Shown in pieces: positions 21,319-32,150 of a stretch of DNA of 64,000 bases. The position numbers and the translations under genes are program-made. The number at the start of each line of letters is the position of its first letter. The first letter of the stretch is position 1. The stretch is from contig CP079215.1 in the NCBI GenBank assembly GCA_019316985.1, positions 4,526,001 through 4,590,000 of the forward strand, in the 5' to 3' direction. This DNA comes from Paraniabella defluvii. GTDB lineage: Bacteria; Bacteroidota; Bacteroidia; Chitinophagales; Chitinophagaceae. The notes below the pieces were generated by a model, which had not been told where the DNA came from, searched no databases, and saw only the letters and a program-made list of their open reading frames with translations.

Positions 21319-21470
21319 ATATATCTTATTTCTCCTGGGTAGAATCCGGAACCATTATGATGCATAGCGGTCCAGTACTTGGACTCGTATGTCGCACTTT
21401 AGTAGCCATAAATCGTATTATAGGGCAATGAGATGTAATTGAGCTTTGGATAATTGTTATTAGCAAAATA

Positions 21471-22090
21471 CTATAAGTTCCGGTAGGCCTGCTCAATCAA
21501 AAACTTAACGGCTTCCTTCACTTCATTTCTCCCTTCTTCGCTTTTCATATCCAAACCACAAAATATGCTGCCATTTACTGCCTGGTACATATTGAGATAA
21601 TAAAGGCCTGAAACCAATAAGGCGGTAATAGCACGGTAACGGGCGGCATTTTTACCAAAATGCGGATCCACGATGGCTTCGAACAAGCGTTCCCCGTTTT
21701 CTTCCTGCTTATCAGTTAGTTTTTAAGCGCTTTCCTGCTTTCTGAAAGCCGCCATAAAATAATTCTTTGAAATTCCTTATTCTTAAACATATAATCGAAT
21801 TGCGATATAAGCATCTCTTTGGTAAGAGCTTCTCCACCATCACAAATGGGGAGGGCACTTCAACTATATTGCTCCAGAAATCGTAAGAACGGATATATTC
21901 GTCAATCAACTGACTGGTACCTCCAAAATAATTATAGATCAGTTTTTGTCCAGGCCGGCGGTAGCTGCTATGTCATTCACTTTCAATCCGGTATAGCCCT
22001 TTGTTTTGAGCAGTTTCCCAACAGCATTAAGCAGCTTTTGTTTACTTTTTTTTTACTTCTTATAGGACCTTCAACAATTTTTCTTTTCAT
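21471..22090 (-). CDS. TetR-family transcriptional regulator (frameshifted)
   Basis: About 206 residues. The N-terminal helix-turn-helix is basic: KRKIVEGPIRSKKK, then KLLKTKGYTGLKVNDIAATA, GLDKNLIYNYF. The start of the first frame (MMRQTYN) belongs to upstream sequence; ATG 22090 (MKRKIVEGP) is preferred. Shifts occur near 22040, 21950, 21840 and 21715. The C-terminal ligand domain reads MFKNKEFQRIILWRLSE and AITALLVSGLYYLNMYQA. Two palindromes upstream (22121-22156) are candidate operators. Ligand and targets unknown. Confidence 0.85.
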
Positions 22091-22120
22091 AAAATATAAT
22101 TCTGAAATCAAATGTGTTTT

Positions 22121-22156
22121 AAAGTTAATTAACTTTTGCCCGTCACTAATTAGTGA
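22121..22156. promoter_or_regulatory. Two perfect palindromes upstream of the TetR gene
   Basis: AAAGTTAATTAACTTT (22121-22136) and TCACTAATTAGTGA (22143-22156), 6 bp apart and about 30-65 bp upstream of the TetR start. Palindromes of this size are typical TetR-family operators; assignment is inference. Confidence 0.5.
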
Positions 22157-22293
22157 GTTATTGTAAGTTTGCCGCATCAAAAATTGCTGTTTGGTTTTGG
22201 CGCATGTTTTATAGAAATGCCCCGGTTTTTAACCTAAAATATTTAGTTAAAGGAATCAGGTAAATGAAAAAGGTTGAGACACCCTGTACGAAG

Positions 22294-22370
22294 AAAGGCA
22301 CTAAGGCACAAAGCAGCACTAAGGTTAATTTTATTCTTTACGCCTTGGTTGGGTGTTTTCGCCAATCAAC
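22294..22370. repeat. 77-bp direct repeat, copy 1
   Basis: Begins AAAGGCACTAAGGC and contains GCAGCACTAAGG and GCCTTGGTTG. It is nearly identical to 22445-22521, 151 bp away. Its ends can form an inverted AAGGC/GCCTT pairing. Related AAGGCACTAAGGCACAAAG-type intergenic repeats occur in Bacteroidota. Confidence 0.75.
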
Positions 22371-22444
22371 GGTAGGGCCTTCCTGTCTTCGAGGCTCCTT
22401 CTTTCCGCAACGGCGCAAAGAAGCAAGGGTAGGGTGTTTGCCGC

Positions 22445-22521
22445 AAAGGCACTAAGGCATTAAGCAGCACTAAGGTTGATTTTATTCTTTATGCCTTGGT
22501 TGTGTGTTTTCACCAACCACC
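22445..22521. repeat. 77-bp direct repeat, copy 2
   Basis: Second copy of the repeat at 22294-22370, with only a few substitutions (for example GGCATTAAGC for GGCACAAAGC). Confidence 0.75.
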
Positions 22522-23256
22522 GGCCTTGTTTGTACTTTCTTTTACCCATCTGGCTGCCGGGCAAAAACACCGGCACCTTATTTTTTATATTGAAAGCTGT
22601 ATTACCGGATGCGACAAGAAAATCAGGTTCGTTTCATCAGAAACCATAGAAATATTATATGACGAATATTGCGGGAAAGAAGTATACACTGTCAACTTGA
22701 ACAAGATCCGGTTTAAGTGATGGTTGAGGGAGCCGGCCGGCAAACTTAAATTCTGTGAAAGTTATTATTTGCGAATTATAAAGCGTCGTGGCGAATTGTA
22801 AATGCCGGCGATGGAATAAGTAGAGGTTTTGTTTTTTTGTTCCTGATACTATGTACCGCCGTTGCAGACTATGAAAACTTTAAGGCCGTTGCTACTAATA
22901 TTACCATAGCAAAAAATAAAGGACGGTATCACCAGTTTGATGATGAAATTCGGAAGCTGGTTTTGCAGAACTGTTGAAAGGAAAAGGGTGTGTGTTGTAA
23001 CGATCATATCAGTCGCGCAACCTGTTGAAGGTTCAATATTAACAGGGTCAATTGTGGAAATATCAATAAATATTATTAAGTTTAAGAAATGAGGAACGGC
23101 ATTTTAATAGTATAGAATTTGTGCGCTTTGCGTGTAATTATTTCTTAAATATTTTGTTTTAGGAACAGCCGCATAAAATTCCGAATAAGATTAGAACTTT
23201 GTAGAAATGTATTTAAAGCAGATCAATATCTTTCTCATATAACAACGAGGTCTGAC

Positions 23257-24106
23257 ATGTTGAAAACAGTGATCATTAAACCAGAGAGTGAATTGGTGAA
23301 GAAATATGTTCAGTATTTCCTTTTTTTTGTTAAGCACGATGAGGAAGCCATTCAGTATACTACATTTCCTAACAATAATCTTTGCTTGGCTATCTATAGG
23401 CAAAGCATGATTAATTACATCAATAAACCAGGCTTCAATCACTGTGTGGTCAAGTCAGGCGGTACGGTTTTTTCAAGTAGGCTATATGGGTTCCATACAA
23501 TGCCTTTTACGGTAAATGTGAATGGCTGGCTGGATCAGGTCTGCATTCTTTTTTATCCATCGGCATTAAGAGCTTTTACAAATGCATCTTATGAAGACCT
23601 TATGCCGGCAGAAAATGTGTTTGATGAAATATTTCCAAAAGAGGGAAACCGGTTCCTTGAAAAGCTGTTTGATCAGGCCAACCTGAATAAGAGAGCTACA
23701 ATACTGGAGCAGCTTTTACTTCAGAGAATCAATGGAGAAATTGCGCCTAAATTGAAAGAAGCACTTTGGCTGATCGCCACGAATCGTGACGAAGTGCTAA
23801 ATATTGAATCTCTTTCGCAAAAACTATCAATAAGCGATACTACCTTATTCCGTTTATTTAAGAGTCACCTCGGGCAAAATCCTAAATCTTATCTTAAAAC
23901 GTTTCGCTTCAGACAAGGATTGAACGATGTATTGCTGTCAAAAACTCGCTTACAAAAGTGGCTTACCTCAATCAATACTACGATCAGGCACATTTTATTA
24001 AAGAATTTAAGGCCTTTGCAGGATTAGCTCTAAACAGCTGGCAGATCGCGTTTTTATCAGTCAAAACGACCTTGCGTGGATCCCTCACTCAAAAGAGGTT
24101 GAATGA
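23257..24106 (+). CDS. AraC-family transcriptional regulator (frameshifted)
   Basis: About 283 residues. The N-terminal part (VKKYVQYFLFFVKHDEEAIQY, SRLYGFHTMPFTV) resembles the DUF6597-type sensing domain of Bacteroidota AraC proteins. The C-terminal DNA-binding domain has LSQKLSISDTTLFRLFKSHLG and NPKSYLKTFRFRQGL, then after shifts near 23945 and 24030 VAYLNQYYDQAHFIKEFKAF and VFISQNDLAWIPHSKEVE. The long second open frame that runs into the next gene is the result of these shifts. The peptidase gene follows after 55 bp. Confidence 0.85.
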
Positions 24107-24161
24107 TTTTTACAATTTTGAACAGTTGTTACGTTTTTTCTTTGCTGTTCAAAAATGTAAG

Positions 24162-25762
24162 ATGAAAAAGATTATAACTGTTTTAATCGTAAGCTGCTTG
24201 TGTTTTTCGGGTGCTATTGCGCAAAGTTCATCTAGCACAAAAAGGTCAGCTGGGCTAATAGAAGGCGTTCCGTCACTGAGTTACAGGCAAATGCTCCAAG
24301 ACTTCGACTCGCTGGTTTCTTATATAAAACAGGTGAACCCCATAATCTATTTCAATGATGAATTGAGAGGGATCAGTTTTTTCCGGCACGCAACCTCATT
24401 AAGGAAACAGATTAATCCTCAAACCACCATGCAACAATATCTGGTAATAGTTAAAAAGACCATCAATGCTGCGCAGGACCCGCATTCTCATATTATGGGT
24501 AAATGGCACCTGGATATTTTAAAAAATAATTGGATACGTAATGGCCATGTTAAGCATATTGATACGGCTACTATACCTTATGGATATAAGTACGCGCAAT
24601 TTTATCAGGAAAATTATTACGCCAGGCTAGACCTAAACCTGGTTTATACTTCGGGAGAGTACTATAATTTATTACCATTCTCGTACCATGGTGTGGCATA
24701 CCCCGCATCCATGAAATTGCTAAGATGCCAGGGTGAACCGGTTCATCGTTTTGTACAAAAACAAGTTGAGCTTGTTTCGCCATTGCGTTGGGATAGAACT
24801 CATAACCGTGGCTATAATGAAAGTTTTTATCAGCCGGCAGCATTATACAGGAAGGGGTACTTAAAGCTGGATTTTTTAGACAAAGAGGGAAAGGTACATG
24901 TGATTAATATTGCAAAAATGATACGGTTCAGTTTTTGCGAAAAGCAGTCAATGAGTTTGGATACAATGGAGAGACCACTCCGGTTATCACGCACTATTTT
25001 AGCAAGGAAAAAATCTTTTACGCACGCTTACCAATGATGGTAGAAGCATATGGTGACTCACTCAGTAAGCGATTAGAACCTGTCATAACAAACGATACAG
25101 TAAAAGCTATAGTACTGGACATAAGAGGTAACCCCGGTGGAAGTGACAATACATACAGTCGTTTTCTTGATAAAGTGATCAAAGAAGCATTAAAACAAAA
25201 TGTGGTAGTAGGAAGGGTTTATAGTCCTTTCAATCTGAACTATTTTCACCTTACTAACGATTCTATTAAAAAGAATCCTGCAATTTCTTTTAAGGTAGAC
25301 GTAGCTACTTTGAAGAAGCCAGACATGTATTATATTTCTTACCCCGATTTTACTTTTGCGGTCCCGGACTTAAACTCTTTTTCCTTTGATGGGAGGATCT
25401 ATGTGTTGCAGGACCGGTATATTTATTCTTCGGCCAGCAACTTATCCAACCTGGCAAAACTCAGTAACCAATTAGTAAGTATTGGCGAAACACCCGATCT
25501 GGTAGGAGGGCTTCAAACAAATCCTTCTGTTCTTCAATTGCCGCATAGCAAGCTCATTTTTCGTATTGAGCCCCAAATTGATTTTACGAGCTGTAAAACT
25601 GCAGCGGATATTTTTCAAAACAATGTAGAACATCCGGTTAACTATTCTATCGATGAATTGTACCTGCGTGTTACCACCAATGAAGATATCCTTGGGCAAT
25701 CGTTCCTGTTAAAGCATGACCCAATGTTTGGTAAAGTCTTAGAACTGGAAGGCCTTAGATAA
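24162..25762 (+). CDS. S41-family (C-terminal-processing-like) peptidase, one frameshift
   Basis: About 533 residues. N-terminal signal peptide MKKIITVLIVSCLCFSGAIAQ, so exported. An N-terminal helical domain (MLQDFDSLVSYIKQVNPI, AAQDPHSHIM) is followed after a shift near 24918 by VKAIVLDIRGNPGGSDNTYSR and RIYVLQDRYIYSSASNLSNL, the S41 core with the nucleophile Ser in the YSSAS segment, and LVSIGETPDLVGG. No clear PDZ domain. Likely a periplasmic serine protease of the tricorn/TSP group; substrate unknown. Confidence 0.82.
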
Positions 25763-26104
25763 CAACGCCCTGATCTTTTGATAAAAAGCTGGTGTTGCGA
25801 CCGTTCATTCTCTTCGATTTGAGTTAAAGAAAGCCCATGCAACAGATGCCCGGGAAAGAAAAAGCCGGTTTTATAGCTGGCATGTTTCTCTTGTCTAAAT
25901 GGTTAATTATAAATAGGTTATTTATATATTTTTATATAAAATTATTATAAATTATTTATTGTTTATCGTCGAAATTTAGTAGGTAACAGATAGGAAGTGT
26001 TTTATAAATGTCTGCAATTGTGCGCGCCGATAAGTTTTAACTGTAGAAAACTTTTAATCCTTCCAACTTTAGGCTACCTTTGCAGCCTTAAAATTTATTC
26101 GTTA
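25763..26104. other. Intergenic stretch with the ABC-F promoter
   Basis: AT-rich space between the S41 gene and the ABC-F gene. Apart from the TACCTTTG element at 26075-26082 I see no gene, repeat or terminator. Confidence 0.5.
26075..26082 (+). promoter_or_regulatory. -7 element TACCTTTG of the ABC-F gene
   Basis: Matches TAnnTTTG and lies 22 bp before ATG 26105. A convincing -33 TTTG is not present at the usual distance. Confidence 0.5.
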
Positions 26105-27724
26105 ATGATAAGTGTAAAAGATCTGAAACTCGCTTACGGCAAGCGCGTGCTGTTCGAAGATGTAAACCTGAACTTCACGAAAGGGAATTGTTATGGTGTG
26201 ATTGGAGCTAACGGAGCAGGAAAATCTACTTTTTAAAAATATTAAGCGGCGAAATAGAGCCTAATAAAGGAACGATAAGCATTACCCCGGGGAACGCATG
26301 GCTGTATTAAAACAAAACCAGTTTGAGTTTGACGAACAAACGGTTTTAAACACCGTGCTGATGGGACATAAAAAATGATGGGATACCGTACAAAAAAGAG
26401 ACGCTATTTATGCCAATCCGGATGCTACAGAAGATGATTATATGAAAGCATCAGAGCTGGAAGCTGAGTATGGAGAAATGGGCGGTTACGAAAGCGAGAG
26501 TGACGCCGCTTCTTTTTTGAACGGACTTGGTGTAACGGATGAAATGCACCAGATGCTGATGAAGGATATCCTTCCAATATGAAAGTGAGAGTACTTTTAG
26601 CACAGTCATTATTTGGTAACCCCGATATTCTTTTATTGGATGAGCCTACCAACGGCCTGGACATAGAAACCATTGGCTGGCTGGAGAATTTCCTGGCTGA
26701 TTATGAAAATATTGTATTGGTAGTGAGCCACGACCGTCACTTCCTGGACGCGGTATGTACACACGTAGCCGATGTGGACAGGCAGAAAATTAAAATTTTT
26801 ACAGGTAACTACTCCTTCTGGTACGAAAGCTCTCAATTAATGGCCCGCCAGATTGCAGATAAGAACAAGAAAATGGAAGAGAAGCGTAAAGACCTTCTCG
26901 ACTTTATTGCCCGGTTCAGCGCCAATGCATCTAAGAGTAAGCAGGCCACCAGCCGTAAAAAGCTTTGGAAAACTGAATTTTGAAGAAATTGAGCCCAGTT
27001 ACCGGAAATATCCCGGCATTATTTTCCAGCCTTTACGCGAAGTAGGTAACCAGATATTAAACGTAGAAAAGCTGAAAGCTTCTACCGAAGATCGTGTGTT
27101 ATTTAATGATGTTACTTTTAGCGTTAATAAAGGAGATAAGATCGCTTTTATCTCAAAAGACCCGTTAGCCGTAACACAATTTTTCCAGATCATAAATGGT
27201 GAGGAAAAAGCCGATTCTGGATCTTACGAGTGGGGCACAACAGTAACGTCGGCCTACCTTCCCATAGAAAATAGTAAATTCTTCACCGAAGGTTTAAGTC
27301 TCATGGATTGGTTGCGTCAATATGTACCGCCGCACGTTACAGACGTGGATGAGCCTTTCCTGCGCGGATTTTTAGGTAAAATGCTTTTCAGCGGGGAGGA
27401 TGTAATGAAGAAAACAAATGTGTTGAGCGGGGAGAGAAAGTAAGATGTATGCTCAGCAAAATGATGCTGCAAAATCCAAACGTTATTGTGTTAGACCAGC
27501 CTACGAACCACCTCGATTTGGAAAGTATCCAAAGCTTCAACGAACAGTGTACTGCCTATAGCGGTGTGGTGCTGTTAACCAGCCACGACCATACTTTCAT
27601 GCAAACGGTTGCCAACAGGATTATAGAGTTAACTCCTAAAGGTATTATCGACAGGTTGATGACCTTTGATGAATACCTGGCTGATGACAGGGTGAAAGCA
27701 TTAAGAGAAGAAATGTATAAATAA
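26105..27724 (+). CDS. ABC-F family ATPase (YbiT-like), frameshifted
   Basis: About 540 residues, two nucleotide-binding domains and no membrane segment. NBD1: Walker A GANGAGKST, a signature region SNMKVRVLLAQSLFGNP, Walker B ILLLDEPTNGLD and switch VVSHDRHFLDAV. The linker has FSANASKSKQATSRKK. NBD2: NKGDKIAFISKDPLAVTQFF where a Walker A is expected, signature NVLSGERK, Walker B VIVLDQPTNHLD and LLTSHDHTFM. Frameshifts near 26235, 26300, 26375, 26575, 26960 and 27440. ABC-F proteins act on the ribosome; see finding on NBD2. Confidence 0.9.
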
Positions 27725-27732
27725 ACTATGGC

Positions 27733-27760
27733 AGAGGCGGGGAAACCCGCCTCTTTCTTT
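27733..27760 (+). terminator. Rho-independent terminator after ABC-F
   Basis: Perfect 9-bp stem AGAGGCGGG/CCCGCCTCT with a GAAA loop, followed by TTCTTT. Confidence 0.85.
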
Positions 27761-27859
27761 ATGCCTACCGCTCATCACAATTCTATTTCAGAAATGATCG
27801 TTTTTGCTACTTTCATCCCGCTATATGCTGATTTTTTCGTTTTACATTAAGAATTGATT

Positions 27860-29051
27860 ATGACAAAAAGTATCTACTTACCATTTCGCTTCCCCTTTTA
27901 ATGGGAGGTCTGTTGCATGCGCAGGATGACCTGATTAAGAAAATAAGCGACAATAAAACACAGGGAAAGGCTGGCTTTACCTTTAAAAGAACCATAGACC
28001 TGGCTACCACACCTATCGAAAACCAGGGATCATCCGGAACCTGCTGGAGTTATTCTACCAACTCTTTCCTGGAGTCTGAAATGATCAAAGCCGGTAGAAC
28101 ACCGGTGCCGCTTGCAAAGATTTATACCGCCAGGTGCTCTTATATAGATAAGGCAGACAATTTTGTAAGAATGAACGGCGCCGTAAGCTGGGGCGACGGC
28201 GGAGAGCCGCACGATGTAATAAATATGTATGCCAAATATGGCATTCTTCCTTATGATAATTATACCGGCCTGGTAAACGGGGCTACCAAAAATAATTTTA
28301 ACGCCATGCAAACCAGCTTGAAAGCCATGCTGGATTCTATTGTAAAGAACCCTACAGGCACCGTAGACCTGGCCTGGAAAGACCGCTTTAAAGACTCACT
28401 GGATAAATACCTTGGAAAAGTGCCGCAACAGTTTGAATACAACGGGAAGCAGTATACACCGGTAAGCTTTGCAAAAGAAGTGGTAGGATTGAATCCCGAC
28501 GATTATATTGAGTTCATTTCTCAGAATAATACGCCTTACTGGCAAAAAGCTATGATGATGGTGCCCGATAACTGGGCTTTTCAGTGGGATTGGAATATTC
28601 CTCCACAGGAGTTTACCAATATTATCGACCATGCATTGAAACTGGGCTATACGGTAGCCTGGGGTACCGATGTATCAGAACCATTTTTCAGCTGGCCCAA
28701 TGGAGTAGCATTTGTGCCGCAAAACCCTGAAATCTATAAAGGCGGCTTAAGCGATGAGCAGAAAAAGAACTTTTCAATGGTCCTAAACCAGAACCTGAAA
28801 TTACCGCCGAGTTAAGACAGAAAGGGTTAGAGAACCTCAGAACAACCGACGATCACGGTATGCATATAGTAGGTATGGCCAAAGATCAGAATGGCAAGGA
28901 TTACTACCTGGTTAAAAACTCCTGGGGTGAAAGTAATGATTTCAAGGGCTTCTTATATGTAACCAAAGCCTATGTGCAATATAAAACAACCGGTTTAATG
29001 GTAAATAAAAAGGCATTACCTGCAAATATTAAGCAGAAGATAGGTATTTAA
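27860..29051 (+). CDS. C1B peptidase, bleomycin hydrolase/aminopeptidase C-like (frameshifted)
   Basis: About 397 residues. Export signal MTKKYLLTISLPLLMGGLLHAQ once an early indel (near 27870) is corrected. Catalytic Cys lies in ENQGSSGTCWSYSTNSFLE (with the oxyanion Gln), His in DDHGMHIVGMAKD and Asn in LVKNSWGES, the complete papain-like triad in PepC/BLMH order. A frameshift near 28785 separates the Cys from the His/Asn part. The signal peptide makes it a periplasmic or secreted variant, unlike cytosolic PepC. Confidence 0.9.
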
Positions 29052-29488
29052 TGTATTGGTCCGGTAAATGATTGATGCCTCCTGTTAATAGCAGGAGGCT
29101 TTTTATTAAATAAACAGACGCTGTAACATCAGTAGTTTTCTCGAAAAATATAGCCGGAGTATCTTAAGCTGAATAGGATCATATCAAAACAACTTGTTTA
29201 TTGATACCCCATTCTACTGCAGGGACAATACCGGTAGCAAATAGTGCGGTCGGGTGCCGCAGGTAGGCAACCTGCAACATAACATCACATAAAAGGCTTC
29301 CCCGTTTCGGGAACGTTTGCGTACATTTTCCGGGCTGGTTTTAACCTTAAAATAGTTTATTGTGATATATTGAAGCAACATAGCGCACCAGCTTTTATGT
29401 GGTAGCCCGGATAAGCGGGTGACTCCTTAAAGCATCGGGGGAGCTATGTTCGAAAACTATATTATTTCTAACGTAAAGCTGTCTAAAA
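29052..29488. other. Intergenic stretch with a terminator
   Basis: Holds the terminator of the peptidase gene at 29077-29107. The remaining 380 bp shows no gene or repeat; the promoter of the oxidoreductase gene should be here but is not evident. Confidence 0.45.
29077..29107 (+). terminator. Rho-independent terminator
   Basis: 8-bp stem GCCTCCTG/CAGGAGGC with a 7-nt loop and a T-rich tail, 25 bp after the peptidase stop codon. Confidence 0.85.
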
Positions 29489-30886
29489 ATGGAAAATCAT
29501 TCGCGAAGATCATTCCTGTATTCTTTAAGTATGCTGGCCGCAGGCGCTGCGCTAACGAGCCCATTGTATGGCTTCAGCGCTTCTAAAAAGCTGAAACTTG
29601 TATTAGTAGGTACCGGTGTAAGAGGCATCTCTTTCTGGGGTAAACGGCTTATTGAACAGTATCCTGATAAGCTTGAGTTTGTAGGCCTCTGCGATATCAA
29701 CCCGGGAAGGGTGGAGTACGCCAAAAAGTTTATGGGTGCGTCCTGTCCTACATTCACAGATTTTGACAAAATGATCAAGGAGCAAAAGCCCGATCTCATC
29801 ATTGTTACTACCAAAGACTCCGTGCACCATGAGTATATTATTAAAGGATTAAAATATGGCTGCGATGTGCTGACCGAAAAGCCATTAACTATTGATGAAG
29901 ATAAGTGCCGGCAGATACTGGAAGCAGAACGGGCATCTAACAAAAAACTGATCGTAGGCTTTAACTATCGCTGGGGACCTTATGTTACAAAAATAAAAGA
30001 GCTGCTGGCAGAAGGGGCCATCGGGGAGGTTACTTCCGTAGACTTCAACTGGTATCTGAACACGCATCACGGAGCATCTTATTTCAGACGATGGCATGGC
30101 CTGATGAACGGAGGAGGATCGTTATGGGTGCATAAAGCCACGCATCACTTTGATTTGCTCAACTGGTGGCTCGATTCTGATCCCGAAGAAGTATTCGCTT
30201 ATGGCGCATTAGAGCATTATGGTAAGAACGGTCCTTTCCGCGCTAAGAACTGCCGCACCTGCGATCACAAAAAGGATTGTAAATATTATTGGGATATTAC
30301 CAAAAGCGATCACGATATGCGGTTGTATGTCGATAACGAAAAATACGATGGTTATTTAAGGGATGCCTGTTTGTTCCGTAATGAGATCGATATCTATGAT
30401 AAGATGTCGGCGCAGATCAGGTATGCGAATAAAGCGGTTGTCAACTACTCTTTAACTACTTATTCGCCCTTCGAGGGGTGGCGCCTGGCATTTAACGGTC
30501 AGAAGGGGCGCATCGAAGCATGGACTGATATACCGTTCTTTAAAAATGAAAACCTGAGCCAGGCAGAATTACATGCAGCCGAAATGAACCAGAATCTTAA
30601 AGAAGATACAGCAGTAGAACCTGTTATTTTGTTTAAGAACTGGGAGAACTTTAAGACCATTAACGTGACCAGCGAGCGCGGCGGGCATGGCGGCGGCGAT
30701 AAAAGGTTACATGATAAGATCTTTGTTAATCCCAATGCGGCAGACCCTTTGAAACATTCGGCGGGAGTCAGGGATGGGGTGATGTCGGTATTGATTGGAG
30801 TAGCAGCAAGGAAAAGCATACAAACAGGACAACCTGTTAAAATTGCAAATCTTACAGACCTGAAACCTTCGGCCAACAGAGTTTGA
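29489..30886 (+). CDS. Gfo/Idh/MocA-family oxidoreductase with Tat-type signal
   Basis: Intact, 465 residues. N-terminus MENHSRRSFLYSLSMLAAGA carries the twin-arginine SRRSFL motif, so export to the periplasm is likely. The NAD(P)-binding domain follows: KLVLVGTGVRGISFW, LCDINPGRVEYAKKF and VLTEKPLTIDEDKC with the EKP motif. The C-terminal domain has GFNYRWGPYVTKIKELL, SLWVHKATHHFDLLNWWL and a Cys cluster NCRTCDHKKDC that may bind a metal. Exported members of this family act on glycans or inositols, but the substrate cannot be read here. Confidence 0.9.
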   Translation: MENHSRRSFLYSLSMLAAGAALTSPLYGFSASKKLKLVLVGTGVRGISFWGKRLIEQYPDKLEFVGLCDINPGRVEYAKKFMGASCPTFTDFDKMIKEQKPDLIIVTTKDSVHHEYIIKGLKYGCDVLTEKPLTIDEDKCRQILEAERASNKKLIVGFNYRWGPYVTKIKELLAEGAIGEVTSVDFNWYLNTHHGASYFRRWHGLMNGGGSLWVHKATHHFDLLNWWLDSDPEEVFAYGALEHYGKNGPFRAKNCRTCDHKKDCKYYWDITKSDHDMRLYVDNEKYDGYLRDACLFRNEIDIYDKMSAQIRYANKAVVNYSLTTYSPFEGWRLAFNGQKGRIEAWTDIPFFKNENLSQAELHAAEMNQNLKEDTAVEPVILFKNWENFKTINVTSERGGHGGGDKRLHDKIFVNPNAADPLKHSAGVRDGVMSVLIGVAARKSIQTGQPVKIANLTDLKPSANRV

Positions 30887-30910
30887 TTCCGATGATTTCT
30901 GGAATATTAA

Positions 30911-30947
30911 AACTCCGGCTCGGTATTAGCGAGCCGGAGTTTTTTTA
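30911..30947 (+). terminator. Strong rho-independent terminator
   Basis: 12-bp stem AACTCCGGCTCG/CGAGCCGGAGTT with a 7-nt loop and T run. The A-rich 5' flank would let it also work for the convergent VOC gene. Confidence 0.9.
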
Positions 30948-30966
30948 TAGCTGATTATGCTGTTGG

Positions 30967-31410
30967 CTACTGCTGTGCTTTGGCAGGATCATCATAATTG
31001 ACCATCCAGCTGATTCCGAATTTGTCGGTGAACATACCAAAGTAAGCGCCCCAGAAAGTGTGGTTCATGGGCATGGTTATTCGCCCGCCCGCAGAAAGCC
31101 CGTTAAATAATTTGTCGGCCTCCTCTTTACTATCTGCATTGATGGATAGAGAGAAATTGTTGCCCTGCTGATAGCCAGATGCCCATTCGCCGCCCGTATC
31201 GCTACCCATTAAAACGGTTTCTTTACTGATCGGCAAACTGATATGCATGATCCTGTTCTTATCTTCTTCAGGCATTGTCATACCTTCCTGGGGCGGCATT
31301 TCTCCAAAAGTGCCTACATACGGATAATCTCCGCCAAATACAGATTTATAGAAGTCGAAAGCTTCTTTGCAATTACCATTAAAGGTTAAATAAACGTTTA
31401 CTGTAGCCAT
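30967..31410 (-). CDS. VOC-superfamily (PhnB-like) protein
   Basis: Intact, 147 residues. ATVNVYLTFNGNCKEAFDFY, SVFGGDYPYVGTFGEMP, NRIMHISLPISKETVLMGSD and MPMNHTFWGAYFGMFTDKFG, then ISWMVNYDD, are the beta-alpha-beta-beta-beta units of PhnB/3-demethylubiquinone-type VOC proteins. No catalytic role is established for this group. Encoded 41 bp after a DinB gene on the same strand, probably one transcript. Confidence 0.9.
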   Translation of the reverse strand: MATVNVYLTFNGNCKEAFDFYKSVFGGDYPYVGTFGEMPPQEGMTMPEEDKNRIMHISLPISKETVLMGSDTGGEWASGYQQGNNFSLSINADSKEEADKLFNGLSAGGRITMPMNHTFWGAYFGMFTDKFGISWMVNYDDPAKAQQ

Positions 31411-31451
31411 TGTATTGTTGTTTTTAATGAACGCATCTGGTGTTATGTTGT

Positions 31452-31954
31452 TCAGGATTTTTGAGATTGTTCGTAGGTAGGTCCATACAAGCCCGGAACT
31501 TTATTGCCGCTTGCTCTCAGGTGTGCAATCATTTCACCGCGATGATGATACAAATGATTGAAGAGAAAGCCGCGAATAACCTGTACTTTAGGCATGGGCG
31601 GCATAAGTGGCGAACCGCCGGCATGCATCGTCCATTGATTCATGTACTGCGACTCATCCGATTGCTCAATAGCTGTTTTAGCTTTGGCCAGGTTTTCTTC
31701 AAATTTTTGCAGGATGTTAGATATCTTACTGATATCGCCTTTGTCGTACCTGTAGGTCGACATGTCAAAGTCGTCCTGTGAAAAAGTGGCATCGTACCAA
31801 TTATATACTTCGGCAATATGCGAAGCCAGTTGTGCCACCGACCATAAATGGGGCTGGGGCGATACTCCAGTGCCTTATCGGGAATAGCGTTTAATAGTTT
31901 TCTGGTGTTTTCGGCTTCATACAGGAATTCGCCGAGCAATGCTTGTTTGATCAT
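31452..31954 (-). CDS. DinB-superfamily protein (frameshifted)
   Basis: About 167 residues, four-helix bundle. Starts MIKQALLGEFLYEAENTRKL; a shift near 31845 leads to VAQLASHIAEVYNWYDATF and GFLFNHLYHHRGEMIAHLRA. The His residues in ASHIAE and YHHRGEM are the usual DinB metal ligands. Members include bacillithiol/mycothiol transferases and thiol-dependent enzymes; specific activity here unknown. Confidence 0.85.
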
Positions 31955-32150
31955 TGTTGTAAATTTAATATGCTGACAGATGTTAAATGTGCTAAACGAT
32001 GATAGGAGCAATTTTTAGGATATGGTCTTGAGTAAAGCATAAACCATCGTTTCTGTTGAGTGTTAATACGAATGTATGATTATTTGTTTTAATGTACAAG
32101 TAGGAATCGATAGCATCAGGAATACAATATAATAAATACCTTTCTGAAAT

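Larger units (their letters stand above)
22091..23256. other. Gene-poor degenerate region with duplicated repeat
   Basis: No intact gene. It contains two operator-like palindromes near the TetR start, two copies of a 77-bp repeat, and two protein-like remnants. The first, ending near 22720, reads SSETIEILYDEYCGKEVYTV. The second, ending near 22977, reads YENFKAVATNITIAKNKGRY and HQFDDEIRKLVLQN and looks like the C-terminal part of a secreted protein with no start. I read this as a decayed accessory stretch. Confidence 0.5.

Noticed and set aside
22496..22720. 74-codon ORF in the degenerate region
   Set aside because: Its first half is repeat sequence; only the last part looks protein-like, so I treat it as a remnant.
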